Shown one piece after another: positions 7,470-16,230 of a stretch of DNA of 64,000 bases. The notes beneath the pieces are model-generated. The model was not told where the DNA came from, did not search any database, and was given only the letters and a program-made list of their open reading frames with translations. The translations under genes and the position numbers were made by a program. How positions within the stretch are numbered: position 1 is the first letter of the stretch; the number at the start of each line of letters is the position of its first letter. This DNA comes from JAEUJZ01 sp964460115 (GTDB lineage Bacteria > Myxococcota_A > Polyangia > Palsa-1104 > JAEUJZ01): assembly GCA_964460115.1 (NCBI GenBank), contig CAYWPR010000007.1:60964-124963 (forward strand), written 5' to 3'.

Positions 7470-8480
7470 ATGAATGAAATCATTGTCGCTTCTGAGGAAG
7501 AAGGGCAGACGCTGGCTGCGGTGCTGCGATTGCGCTTGGGTTTGTCGTGGAATGGCGCGCGGACGCTGTGCGAGCGCGGCAAAGTTTTTGTAGGCGATTC
7601 CCCGGCTTTGAATTCTGCGGTGCGAATGCGCGCCGGCACCGCCATCGTCGTGCGTCACACGGCGCCACGTCCGCTGTCGCCGCGAGCGGCCCAAGCTTTG
7701 GCGGCCATCGTCTACGAAGATTCGCAAGTCGTGGTCATCGACAAGCCTGCCGGAGTCATGAGCGTTCCTTATGAACGCGATGACAGCGACACCGCCATGG
7801 ACTTAATACGCGCCGCGTGGCGCGCTCAGGGCCGCAGCGCCGCCGAGGTCACCGGCGTGCCCTTGCACACTGTGCATCGCATCGACAAAGAAACCTCGGG
7901 CCTTTTGCTGTTCGCCAAAACCAAAACGGCGCTGCGCAATCTGCAAACCCTGTGGCGCCAGCACGATATCGAAAGGCGCTATCTTTGCGTGGTTCATGGG
8001 CGGCTGACCGATCGCCGCATCGCCAGCTACTTCGTCGAGGACCGCGGAGACGGCCTGCGCGGCTCGGTGCGTAGCCACATGCCATCGCGATCTGGTTCTT
8101 TTGCGCCAGTTCGAAACAGCCCCGGCAAGCATGCCGTGACGCACGTGCAGGGGCTGGAATTTATCGGGCAGATCGCCACGCTGTGCGCGGTGACCTTAGA
8201 GACCGGCAAAACTCACCAGATTCGCATCCATCTTTCCGAAGCAGGTCACCCGATCATCGGTGAGCAGGTTTATATCCGCGACTTTTTGAAAAAGGGACTT
8301 TCGCCGCTGCCGTCGCCGCGCCTGCTTTTGCATGCCGAAACGCTGGGATTTGAGCATCCCAGCACCGGCCAAAAGCAGAGCCTGCAGCGTCCGCCGCCCA
8401 TCGAATTTATGCGCGCGCTCGACGATCTGCGCCGCTCGGCGCAGTCGCAGCATTCTGTCGCTAGCCAGAAATACCTGTAA
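7470..8480 (+). CDS. RluA-family RNA pseudouridine synthase
   Basis: The enzyme isomerises uridine to pseudouridine in rRNA or tRNA. The N-terminal 65 residues look like an S4 RNA-binding domain. The catalytic domain begins near VVIDKPAGVMSVP (88-100) and contains HRIDKETSGLLLF, where D139 is the catalytic Asp of the HRLDxxTSG motif, and later TGKTHQIRIHL. The length (336) suits the RluA/RluC/RluD family, but the sequence alone does not tell which site is modified. The gene stands alone between the HEAT lipoprotein and the RRM gene. Confidence 0.93.
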   Translation: MNEIIVASEEEGQTLAAVLRLRLGLSWNGARTLCERGKVFVGDSPALNSAVRMRAGTAIVVRHTAPRPLSPRAAQALAAIVYEDSQVVVIDKPAGVMSVPYERDDSDTAMDLIRAAWRAQGRSAAEVTGVPLHTVHRIDKETSGLLLFAKTKTALRNLQTLWRQHDIERRYLCVVHGRLTDRRIASYFVEDRGDGLRGSVRSHMPSRSGSFAPVRNSPGKHAVTHVQGLEFIGQIATLCAVTLETGKTHQIRIHLSEAGHPIIGEQVYIRDFLKKGLSPLPSPRLLLHAETLGFEHPSTGQKQSLQRPPPIEFMRALDDLRRSAQSQHSVASQKYL

Positions 8481-8481
8481 T

Positions 8482-8510
8482 TTAAGACACTATTTAGTGC
8501 GCTATACAAT
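8482..8510 (+). promoter_or_regulatory. Sigma-70 type promoter of the RRM gene
   Basis: TTAAGA (8482-8487), a 17-bp spacer and TACAAT (8505-8510; five of six matches to TATAAT). The spacer contains CACT-attt-AGTG (8488-8499), a possible operator. A start near 8517 would give a leader of about 107 nt before the ATG, long enough for structure-based control as in cold-shock genes. Confidence 0.45.
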
Positions 8511-8623
8511 TCTGCACAAACTGCATATTCTAGAAATGCAAGCTTCCTCGGGCGAGTCATGAGAGGCACCGCTAAGGGGGGCCAGCCTGACGAAGCTGAT
8601 TGCTGTGCAGAAAGGATTTGGCT

Positions 8624-8905
8624 ATGGGAACACGTCTTTATGTTGGTAATTTACCGTACAACGCCAGTGAGCTATCGATACGCGAGCTTTTTGAGCAGTC
8701 GGGTTCGCGACAAGTCTCGCAAATTAAGATCATCACTGATCGGGAGTCTGGCCGCCCGCGCGGCTTTGCTTTTGTCGAGCTGACCGAACCGCAGATGGCC
8801 GACACTGCCATCTCGGAGCTGCACGGCTCTAAATTTGGTGGCCGCACCATTGTCGTCAATCACGCCCATCAGCCAAGCAACGGCCGCGCCCGCACCCACG
8901 TATAA
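8624..8905 (+). CDS. RRM-type RNA-binding protein
   Basis: This 93-residue protein is a single RNA recognition motif. RNP2 is LYVGNL (5-10) and RNP1 is RGFAFVEL (46-53), with the aromatic residues that stack on RNA bases, and a short basic tail rich in Asn, Arg and His. Such one-domain RRM proteins occur in cyanobacteria and many proteobacteria and are often linked to cold response or mRNA handling. The ATG at 8624 follows AAAGGA by 9 bases; an upstream in-frame TTG (8600) is ignored. The target RNAs cannot be told from the sequence. Confidence 0.93.
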   Translation: MGTRLYVGNLPYNASELSIRELFEQSGSRQVSQIKIITDRESGRPRGFAFVELTEPQMADTAISELHGSKFGGRTIVVNHAHQPSNGRARTHV

Positions 8906-9059
8906 GCTCGACGACACGCTGCAGTTTCGGTCCGCTTTGCGTCTTTCTTAGTCCCTCGCCTCGGCCCATCGGCCGGTTTCGCAAAAAGATTGGGCACTTG
9001 CTCGAGAATCGAAAACTGGGTAGGTTGCCTCGTTATTTGCGTCGGTAGATGGGGTACCT

Positions 9060-11681
9060 GTGAGCACCTTCAAAGATTCTTTGGCGGGACCGTGGCGGAT
9101 TTTGGCGATGCCGCGGCTGCTGCTCGTAGTCACCGCTTTATTGGCGGTGCTAGGTCTTTTCGGCTTGTCCAAGCTGCGCAACGAAGACGACGTGATGGTC
9201 TTTTTGCCCGAAGGCGAAAAAGAAGTCTCGACCTTCAAGGAGGTGGCGCAGCGCTTTGGCGCCATGCGCGTGGCGCTGATTGGCATCAAGCCCAAAATCG
9301 ACGGCTGTGAAGTGTTCACTGCGAACATGTTAGGGCGCATCACGCGGCTGTCTGAAACGCTCAAGAACACCCAAGGTGTGGATCGAGTGGTCTCTTTGGC
9401 GACGATGACCGATCTGCATCCGGGCGAGGGCGGGGTGGACATCCGTCCGCTTTTGCCGTCGCCGCTGCCCAGCCAGCCGGCGCTGGCTTTGCTGAAAGCG
9501 CATGCGCTAACGCTGCCGCAAGTGCGGGGCAGCATCATTTCTAGCGACGGGCGGGCGGCGCTATTGATGGTGTTTTTGTCCGAAGGCGGCAAAGTGCAGG
9601 CGTTGGCCGAAAAAGCCCGCGTTTTGGCGCTGGCCGAGTTTGCCGACGTCGCCGATGTGTACTTTGGCGGCGCTCCCTTTGCCGGCCAATCGATTTATGA
9701 AGATACGCAGCGCGATGTACGGCGGCTGACGCCCTTGGCGCTGCTTTTGTTTTTGCTGATCGTGCTTCTGGCGTTTCGCGGGGTGTTGCCGGTGGTGTTA
9801 ACCGTGGCGACGGTCGCCCTGTCCGGAGTCCTGGTGCTTGGCGGCATGGGATTTTGGGGGGAGTCCTTTACCGTGGTCACCGGGACCTTGCCGCTTATCT
9901 TGTTTGCGGCGGGCAGCCAGTACGCCATTCACATCCTGGGACGCTATTACCTTTTGCGCCAGGCGCAAAAACAAAGCGGCGGCAGTCCGCTTTCGGCAGC
10001 GGTCGGCGCCATTCGCATCGCCGGAATGCCGGTGACCGTAGCCGCTTTGAACTGCTGCCTGGGATTCCTTTCGTTTGCCGTGATGAACATTCGTGCGATG
10101 CGCACCTTTGGCTATGCGTGCAGCTTCGGCGTGATGTTTTGTCTGCTGTTTGCGCTGACGGTATTGCCGGCTGTGGTAGCGCGCTGGGAACCAGCCTCGG
10201 CGGCAAACGAAAAACCGGCCAGTTTTGCCGCCCTGGGACAGACGCTACTACGCGGATTTCGCCTGGCCCGCCGCGGCCGGCTGTGGGTGATTACGGCTTG
10301 TCTGCTCCTGGCGGTACTTTGCGGCGGCGGAATGACGCAAGTGACGGTTCGCATGGAGCCGCGGGCTTTTTTTCGACCCGGTTCAGAGCCCGAGCAGGCG
10401 CAGCGCTTTTTGGATCACACATTTGGCGGGTCGCAGTTCATTCAGGTCCTTGTCGAAGGAGATTTGACCGATCCGCGAGCACTTGCCGAGGTCAGGCGGC
10501 TCGGCGCTTTTGCCCGCTCTTTGCCCGAGGTCACGCAGGTTCAGTCGATCGTCGAGCCTTTGGCCCTGGTCAGCGAAGCCATGGCTGGGCAAAAAGGATT
10601 GCCGGCATCGCGGGCGCAAGTCGGTACTTTGCTGTTTTTTGTAGAGGGCGAACCCTCTTTGCGGGCGCTTTTAACCGCCGATCGCAAGGCCGCGCTTTTG
10701 CACATTCGTCTGCTTGGTGAAGCCGCGCCGGTGCTGCATGCGCTAGAAACGTACTTCACGCAGCGCTGGCCCTTTGTCTTGCGCCCACATCAAGCTGCTG
10801 AGCTTGCCGAAGAACTAAGCTGGCTGCTGCCGCAAAGCGAGCGCGCGGCGCGTTTGCCGGCGCTTCTTGCGGCCGTAAAGAGCGTGCAAGACCAAGGTCT
10901 AGGGCTCGGCGGACCGGCCGCGGCTGCCGCGAATGCGGAAGCCAATACAGCGGAAAACGGCGCCGAAAATTTCGACGCCAGCGAACAGGCCGCAGCGGCC
11001 GAAATGGTTCGCGGGCGCGCCGCCCAGCAAGCCGCCATCGCGCTATTGCAAACGGCGCTCGAAAGCAAAGTTTCGACAGAGGCGTTGACGCTGACTGCGG
11101 TTGCGGCGCTGCAGCCGCCTATTGAGCCGGCCGCGGTCGGTGCTGCGCCCGAAGTGCTGCGCGGCCGCTTGACCGGTGAACCAATGCTCGATCGCGGTTT
11201 TTCGCGAGCCGTGGAGCACAACCAATGGGCCAGCCTGGCCGTAACCCTTGTTGCCGTGCTTTTGACCTTGATTGTCGCGCAGCGCTCGCTATGGTTGGCG
11301 GTGCTGTCGCTGTTGCCGGCAATTTTGGCCTTGCTGGTCGTCTTTGGCACCCTGGGGCTCTGCGGTCAGCCCATCGACTTAGGAACTTCGCTCGTCGGCT
11401 CCATTGTGACGAGTTCTGGCGCTGATTTCGCCATGCACTATATTTGGTACCTGCGTCGCCGCTCCCCTGAAGAAGTGGTTCCAACTGTTGGACCGGTCAT
11501 TTTCACGACCGCAGTACTGCTGGGAATGGGAATGGGCGTTCTAATGCTCGGTGGTGCTCCGCCCATTCGGCTTTTTGGGGGCTTGGCCAGCGCCGGCATG
11601 GTGATATCGGCGGCCTTTACCTTCTTGCTGGTTCCGGCGCTACTGCCAATTCGCAACAACCTGAAAAAGGAGTCCGTATGA
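9060..11681 (+). CDS. MMPL/RND-family transporter (HpnN-like, sterol-sensing-domain type)
   Basis: The 873-residue inner-membrane protein has the duplicated RND layout. A first helix lies near 17-36, followed by a large periplasmic loop and a five-helix bundle from about 220. A second helix lies near 405-425, followed by another large loop and a final bundle from about 730 to the end. The second loop contains an Ala/Gly-rich stretch at about 615-650 that looks like a disordered linker. Relatives export lipids or hopanoids using proton flow. It overlaps the next gene by ATGA, so the LolA-like periplasmic protein is almost surely made with it and probably carries its cargo. The start is a GTG at 9060. 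Confidence 0.9.
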   Translation: MSTFKDSLAGPWRILAMPRLLLVVTALLAVLGLFGLSKLRNEDDVMVFLPEGEKEVSTFKEVAQRFGAMRVALIGIKPKIDGCEVFTANMLGRITRLSETLKNTQGVDRVVSLATMTDLHPGEGGVDIRPLLPSPLPSQPALALLKAHALTLPQVRGSIISSDGRAALLMVFLSEGGKVQALAEKARVLALAEFADVADVYFGGAPFAGQSIYEDTQRDVRRLTPLALLLFLLIVLLAFRGVLPVVLTVATVALSGVLVLGGMGFWGESFTVVTGTLPLILFAAGSQYAIHILGRYYLLRQAQKQSGGSPLSAAVGAIRIAGMPVTVAALNCCLGFLSFAVMNIRAMRTFGYACSFGVMFCLLFALTVLPAVVARWEPASAANEKPASFAALGQTLLRGFRLARRGRLWVITACLLLAVLCGGGMTQVTVRMEPRAFFRPGSEPEQAQRFLDHTFGGSQFIQVLVEGDLTDPRALAEVRRLGAFARSLPEVTQVQSIVEPLALVSEAMAGQKGLPASRAQVGTLLFFVEGEPSLRALLTADRKAALLHIRLLGEAAPVLHALETYFTQRWPFVLRPHQAAELAEELSWLLPQSERAARLPALLAAVKSVQDQGLGLGGPAAAAANAEANTAENGAENFDASEQAAAAEMVRGRAAQQAAIALLQTALESKVSTEALTLTAVAALQPPIEPAAVGAAPEVLRGRLTGEPMLDRGFSRAVEHNQWASLAVTLVAVLLTLIVAQRSLWLAVLSLLPAILALLVVFGTLGLCGQPIDLGTSLVGSIVTSSGADFAMHYIWYLRRRSPEEVVPTVGPVIFTTAVLLGMGMGVLMLGGAPPIRLFGGLASAGMVISAAFTFLLVPALLPIRNNLKKESV

Positions 11682-12520
11682 TCTCCCAAAGATTTGCAAC
11701 TGCAGGCGCCATTGTGGCGCTTGGATTGATTGCTTCGGCGCATGCGCAAACTGCCAGCGCGCCGGACACCGCGGCTGCGGCCAAAGATTCGACTGCTGCA
11801 GCGGCGGGGGTAGCGGCACCGACCGAAACCGCAGAAGCGCTGCTCAAACGCGTGGACACGCAAATGAACAGCTTCAAAGATGGTGATTTTCTGTTCAAGA
11901 TGATCATCAAAGAGCCATCGGGACGCGTCGAGCGCGAAATCGAATTCGCGACCCAGCAGAGAAATCAGAAGCGCCTGGTGCGCTTTTTGGCCCCGGGCGA
12001 CATCAAAGGCATGGGCTTTTTGCTGGAAAGCGCCGATGTCATGTATGCCCTGTTGCCGGCGTTTGGCAATCGCGTGCGCCGCGTGGCGACGCATCAGATG
12101 AGCGGAAGCTTTATGGGCTCGGATCTCAACAACGACGATATGGCCATTCTGGAGTTTTCGCCGTCGTTTACGCCCAAATACAGCAGCCAAGAAGGCGATA
12201 CGGCAATTGTCGATCTGGCCATCAAACCGGGCCGTCAGACGGAATTTCCACACTTGAAACTGTGGATCGATCGCAAAGCGGCGCTGATCAGCAAAATTGA
12301 GTATTACGATGCCAGTGGCAAGAAGTTGCGAACGCAACTACGACAGGACTACGCGCAAGACAACAAGGCCGGAAATCCGCCGCATTTTTCGCCCGGAAAG
12401 ATGATTTTCATCGATCATCGCCGCAACGATCATCAGACGGAGCTATTGACCACCAAGCACGTTTTAGACAGCGGAATCTCGGAAGAGCTGTTTACAGTGC
12501 GGGCGCTGCAGCGCGGCTAG
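11678..12520 (+). CDS. Outer-membrane lipoprotein-sorting (LolA-like) periplasmic protein
   Basis: The 280-residue protein has a signal peptide that probably ends at AHA-QT (about residue 24), then an Ala/Thr-rich linker, then a LolA/LppX-like domain with repeated beta strands such as VRFLAPGDIKGMGFL, DVMYALLPAF and FPHLKLWIDRK. Proteins of this group form a greasy half-barrel that carries lipids or lipoproteins through the periplasm. They are typically encoded next to MMPL/RND transporters, as here, with a four-base ATGA overlap. Its stop overlaps the end of the convergent esterase gene by four bases. Confidence 0.88.
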   Translation: MISQRFATAGAIVALGLIASAHAQTASAPDTAAAAKDSTAAAAGVAAPTETAEALLKRVDTQMNSFKDGDFLFKMIIKEPSGRVEREIEFATQQRNQKRLVRFLAPGDIKGMGFLLESADVMYALLPAFGNRVRRVATHQMSGSFMGSDLNNDDMAILEFSPSFTPKYSSQEGDTAIVDLAIKPGRQTEFPHLKLWIDRKAALISKIEYYDASGKKLRTQLRQDYAQDNKAGNPPHFSPGKMIFIDHRRNDHQTELLTTKHVLDSGISEELFTVRALQRG

Positions 12521-13785
12521 TCTCTGCTTGGTGGCAGCGCGGCATCCACAAAGCGCAGAATAATGCGCAAGGTGCGCTGATGCAGCGGCGAGGGCACAAT
12601 CTCAAAGGCATGCTGCGCGCGGGGAACTTCACATAGATAAGAAGTTGTGCCGGCTTGCAAAAGCCGCTGATGCAGCATGCGAGAACTTGCCGCGGGAACG
12701 ATGGTGTCGTTGAGTCCGTGTATAAACAAAGTCGGCGGCGCCGCCTTCGAGACATAGGCGAACGGATCGGTGGCGTGAAAGATTTCAGGGCGTTCTTGAT
12801 AGCGCGCTGAATAAACCACCGATTCAAAAAACCAATCGGAAGGCACAAATCGCAATCGCGGTGCCGCGGGCTTTAGGCGGTCCACGATGTCGTAGATTCC
12901 GTATAAAAGCACTGCGCCGCGTACGCTTGTGTTCGCGGCCTCGAAATTGGGTTGAAAGCGTTTCTCATTGGGCGAAAGTGCGACCATCGCCGCCAGATAG
13001 GCGCCAGCTGAGCCGCCGATGACCACCGCATCGGCGGTGCCGCCATAGGCCGCGGCATGTTCGCGCACCCAGGCGACCGCGGCTTTGCAGTCTTCGATGG
13101 CTGCGGGAAGCGGATGGCGCGGGGCCAGCCGATACTGAATGGCGAAAACCACATGTCCCGCCGCCGCCAGTTCATACATCATAAACGGCGACTGCCGGCG
13201 CGTTCCAATGACCCAGGCGCCGCCGTGAATGTAGACAATCGACGAAAAAGGGGGCTTGCGGCCGGCTGTAGCGTTTTCAAGCGCCGTCGGGCTGACCCGC
13301 GGACTGTAGACATCCAGATACAAGCGCACGCCGCCAATTTGGCGGTACAGAATCGACCGCTTCACCACGACCGATGCCATGGCCAAAGTACGCCGCCGCA
13401 GATAAGGCCACAAAGAAATGGCGGCCGGTAGACTTTGACTTTGCGCAGCGCTTTCAAAAATCGGCGCGGTATCCTCAATGGGTCGGCCATCAAGAAGCGG
13501 GTAGGTAGAACGCAGATTCAAAAAGTGTTTGAAAAGCACTCCCCAGCCGACTATGTGCAGCACAAGTCCGCACTGTCCGGCCCACGTGCCAAGCACGCCA
13601 TGGAGTGCAACGACGATGGTAAGGACCAGCCCGAAAATGATGATGTGTGGCGCCAGCATCATCAGGACTAGAAATGGAATGGCTCCAAGAAATCCCAAAG
13701 TCGGGCCGTAGTGCCGCGGCGCCACCAAGCCAAACGTATTTAGTACCAGCAAAATCGACAGGAATAGATAGACGTAGGCCAGCAC
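12517..13785 (-). CDS. Membrane-anchored alpha/beta-hydrolase esterase (HSL family)
   Basis: The first 95 residues hold about three hydrophobic helices (5-22, 31-62, 70-90), so the enzyme is membrane-bound. The catalytic domain shows the hormone-sensitive-lipase signature: the oxyanion-hole motif HGGAW at 187-191 and the nucleophile elbow GGSAG with S259. The remaining triad candidates are the Asp in HGLNDTIVP (near 374) and the His in AQHAFEI (near 400). It should hydrolyse carboxyl esters; the natural substrate is unknown. The start is GTG, supported by AAGGAG 6 bases upstream. It is the last gene of a minus-strand run after rho and an acyltransferase, hinting at lipid metabolism. Confidence 0.9.
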   Translation of the reverse strand: MLAYVYLFLSILLVLNTFGLVAPRHYGPTLGFLGAIPFLVLMMLAPHIIIFGLVLTIVVALHGVLGTWAGQCGLVLHIVGWGVLFKHFLNLRSTYPLLDGRPIEDTAPIFESAAQSQSLPAAISLWPYLRRRTLAMASVVVKRSILYRQIGGVRLYLDVYSPRVSPTALENATAGRKPPFSSIVYIHGGAWVIGTRRQSPFMMYELAAAGHVVFAIQYRLAPRHPLPAAIEDCKAAVAWVREHAAAYGGTADAVVIGGSAGAYLAAMVALSPNEKRFQPNFEAANTSVRGAVLLYGIYDIVDRLKPAAPRLRFVPSDWFFESVVYSARYQERPEIFHATDPFAYVSKAAPPTLFIHGLNDTIVPAASSRMLHQRLLQAGTTSYLCEVPRAQHAFEIVPSPLHQRTLRIILRFVDAALPPSRD

Positions 13786-13889
13786 TGATGGCTCCTTCTA
13801 TTCAGAACCTTAGCGTATGCGGCCGACTTTGCAGCGTCTAAAAAGCCGTCGAGAACGTTCGGTGGACGCGCCTAAAGTGCCGATTGGCG

Positions 13890-14738
13890 CTATCCAAGAA
13901 TCGGCAGACGGCGCTCGGCGTAAAGTCGTGACAAGGCTTTTTGCATGCTGGCGCGTACGTGCTCAAAGCAGGCGGAAATCAGAAAGGAGTTGTTTAGATC
14001 CTGGGCCTCAAAGGGACGACCCAGAATTCGCGCGGCTTCGGCATTCAAATCGATAGGCGGCAGAATTTCGATGGTGACCTTGGCGGGCAGTGGCACGTGG
14101 GGCATAAACGCGCCCAGCCATATGCCAAAGGGCAGGCCGGCTACCACCGGAAAGACATCGGCACGAAAGCGCCGAGTAATGCCCAGTCGATCCGCCAACC
14201 AGCCGCCGCGCCAAAGCACAAAGAAGGTTTCGTGCACTCCGGCTGAAACCACGGGGGTAATCGGAATGTGCCGCCGCAAAGCGTACTTGATAAAGCCGGT
14301 GCGGTGTCCCAGGGTGACTTGCTTGCGAGAAAAAAAGCTGCGAAAGGTTTCGCGCGAGCCGCCCGGATAAATAAGGACGCTGTGTCCGGCATCAAGCAGC
14401 GCTTCGAAATGGGGCCTATCGGCGAGCACTGCACCGACGCGATTCACGCCACGTACCAAATACATGACCATGTCGTGAACAAGGACGGCCAGAGGACGGC
14501 GAAAATCGAACTCACGATGCCAGGCGGTGCCGATAAACCAGCCGTCAATCGGCAGCATGCCCCCATCGTGATTGGCCACCAAGATGGTTTGGGTGGACGG
14601 AAGATTGGAAATTCCGCGGACCTGGCAGCGAAAGTAACGCTGCAAAATCGGGTCCACCCAGCGTACCAGCCAGCGCGCGATCTGCTCGTCGAACTGAAAA
14701 TCTCGTCCGCCGAGCGGCTGCACAAGCCGCGGATTCAT
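13890..14738 (-). CDS. Glycerolipid acyltransferase-like protein (PlsC/TMEM68 type)
   Basis: The 282-residue protein contains an acyltransferase core. The block ILVANHDGGMLPID (about 52-65) corresponds to the catalytic His/Asp region, and YPGGSRETF (about 124-132) to the phosphate-binding region seen in DGAT2/TMEM68-type enzymes. ITPVV lies further on. The His-Asp spacing is longer than the classical HX4D of PlsC, so the exact subgroup and acyl acceptor are unclear. It begins 28 bp after the rho stop, on the same strand, with AGGA just before its ATG, and is followed by the esterase. Co-transcription with rho is likely. Confidence 0.8.
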   Translation of the reverse strand: MNPRLVQPLGGRDFQFDEQIARWLVRWVDPILQRYFRCQVRGISNLPSTQTILVANHDGGMLPIDGWFIGTAWHREFDFRRPLAVLVHDMVMYLVRGVNRVGAVLADRPHFEALLDAGHSVLIYPGGSRETFRSFFSRKQVTLGHRTGFIKYALRRHIPITPVVSAGVHETFFVLWRGGWLADRLGITRRFRADVFPVVAGLPFGIWLGAFMPHVPLPAKVTIEILPPIDLNAEAARILGRPFEAQDLNNSFLISACFEHVRASMQKALSRLYAERRLPILG

Positions 14739-14766
14739 CTTCCTTTTACACGCTCACCACGCGGTG

Positions 14767-16014
14767 CTATCCGGACATCGAGGCGATGAAGTCGCCGTTT
14801 GTATCCGTCTTGGCAATCTTATCGCGCATAAACTCCATGGCATCCACGACGTTTAGCGGATGCAGAAGCTGGCGCAGAATCCAGATGCGTCCGAGGGCTC
14901 GATCATCCACCAGCATTTCTTCTTTGCGAGTGCCCGAGCGGTTGATGTCTAGGCACGGGAAGATGCGCTTTTCCATCAGCTTGCGATCGAGGTGTATTTC
15001 GGAATTGCCGGTGCCCTTAAACTCTTCGAAGATGACTTCGTCCATGCGCGAGCCGGTATCGACAAGCGCCGTGGCGATGATGGTCAGCGAACCACCTTCT
15101 TCGATGTTGCGGGCCGCGCCAAAGAAGCGCTTGGGCTTGTGCAGGGCGTTGCTGTCCACACCACCGGACAGAATCTTTCCCGAAGGCGGTACCACGGTGT
15201 TATAGGCGCGGGCGAGACGGGTGATAGAATCCAGAAGAATGACCACGTCGCGCTTGCTCTCGGCCAGCCGTTTGGCTTTCTCAATGACCATCTCGGCGAC
15301 TTGCACGTGACGCGCCGGTGGCTCATCGAAGGTCGAAGAAATGACCTCGCCCTTGACCGAGCGCGCCATATCCGTCACTTCTTCGGGCCGCTCGTCAATA
15401 AGCAGCACGATGAGGTAGACCTCGGGATGATTGGCGGTGATGGCGTGGGCTATATCCTGCAGAAGCACCGTCTTGCCGGCGCGCGGCGGCGATACGATGA
15501 GGCAGCGCTGCCCTTTGCCGATGGGGCAAAGCATATCGACGATGCGTGTCGAGTAATTTTTGGAATCGTATTCCAGACGCAGCCGTTTGTTGGGATAAAG
15601 CGGCGTCAGATTATCAAATAGGATTTTCTCGTTTTGCGAATCCGGCGCCTCGCCGTTTAGGCACTCGACCTTGAGCAGCGCGAAATAGCGTTCGCTGTCC
15701 TTGGGCGGCCGAATTTGCCCTTCGACGGTATCTCCGGTACGCAGGCCAAAACGACGAATCTGAGACGGCGATACATAAATATCGTCCGGCCCGGGCAGAT
15801 AGTTATAGTCGGGGGAGCGCAGAAAGCCGAAACCGTCCGGCAGGGTCTCCAGCACGCCATCGCCGTACACTTCGCCGCGGTTCGACGAGTGGTGACGCAG
15901 GATTTCAAAAATCAAATCCTGGCGGCGCATTCCAGAGACGTTTTCGATGTTGAGCCCCATGCCCATGTGGACTAGCTCAGACATCTTCTTGCGCTTCAGC
16001 TCGGTCAGGTTCAT
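14767..16014 (-). CDS. rho: Transcription termination factor Rho
   Basis: Rho is a hexameric RNA-dependent helicase that ends transcription. The 415-residue product shows the N-terminal Rho fold beginning MNLTELKRKKMSELV, an RNA-binding cold-shock-like domain (GFGFLRSP), a P-loop SPPRAGKTVLL, Walker B DVVILLDSITRLARAY and the Q/R-loop region GGVDSNALHKPKRFFGAARN. Length and motifs are those of a standard, functional Rho. The ATG at 16014 is preferred to the TTG at 16023 because AGGA lies 9 bases before it. About 200 bases of leader separate it from the upstream receptor gene; rho is autoregulated in other bacteria, and a hairpin is present there. Confidence 0.97.
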   Translation of the reverse strand: MNLTELKRKKMSELVHMGMGLNIENVSGMRRQDLIFEILRHHSSNRGEVYGDGVLETLPDGFGFLRSPDYNYLPGPDDIYVSPSQIRRFGLRTGDTVEGQIRPPKDSERYFALLKVECLNGEAPDSQNEKILFDNLTPLYPNKRLRLEYDSKNYSTRIVDMLCPIGKGQRCLIVSPPRAGKTVLLQDIAHAITANHPEVYLIVLLIDERPEEVTDMARSVKGEVISSTFDEPPARHVQVAEMVIEKAKRLAESKRDVVILLDSITRLARAYNTVVPPSGKILSGGVDSNALHKPKRFFGAARNIEEGGSLTIIATALVDTGSRMDEVIFEEFKGTGNSEIHLDRKLMEKRIFPCLDINRSGTRKEEMLVDDRALGRIWILRQLLHPLNVVDAMEFMRDKIAKTDTNGDFIASMSG

Positions 16015-16073
16015 CGGATTCAATCCTCGCGATAGGCCCGGCAGTGACAGGCACGGCCGGTCAGGATCGTGAA

Positions 16074-16090
16074 AGGCGCGAACAGCGCCT
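16074..16090 (-). promoter_or_regulatory. Hairpin in the rho leader
   Basis: On the minus strand AGGCGC-tgttc-GCGCCT forms a perfect 6-bp stem followed by TTTC, about 60 bases before the rho ATG. It may end transcription from the receptor gene or take part in rho attenuation. The rest of the gap 16024-16230 shows nothing else firm. Confidence 0.4.
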
Positions 16091-16230
16091 GGTTGGTTTG
16101 TCGGGGAAATCTATCGGCTTGTTTTAACGACGGTTCGTGAGGCTATAACAATAAACAACGTGGCGTGCAGTATAGTTACCGTACGCGACTCGATGTCGCC
16201 TGTCAATCAATAGGTTTGAGGTCTTTCTCA

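Noticed and set aside
11438..12337. 299-codon minus-strand frame across the MMPL/LolA-like genes
   Set aside because: It is fully antisense to two well-supported genes and shows no family pattern.
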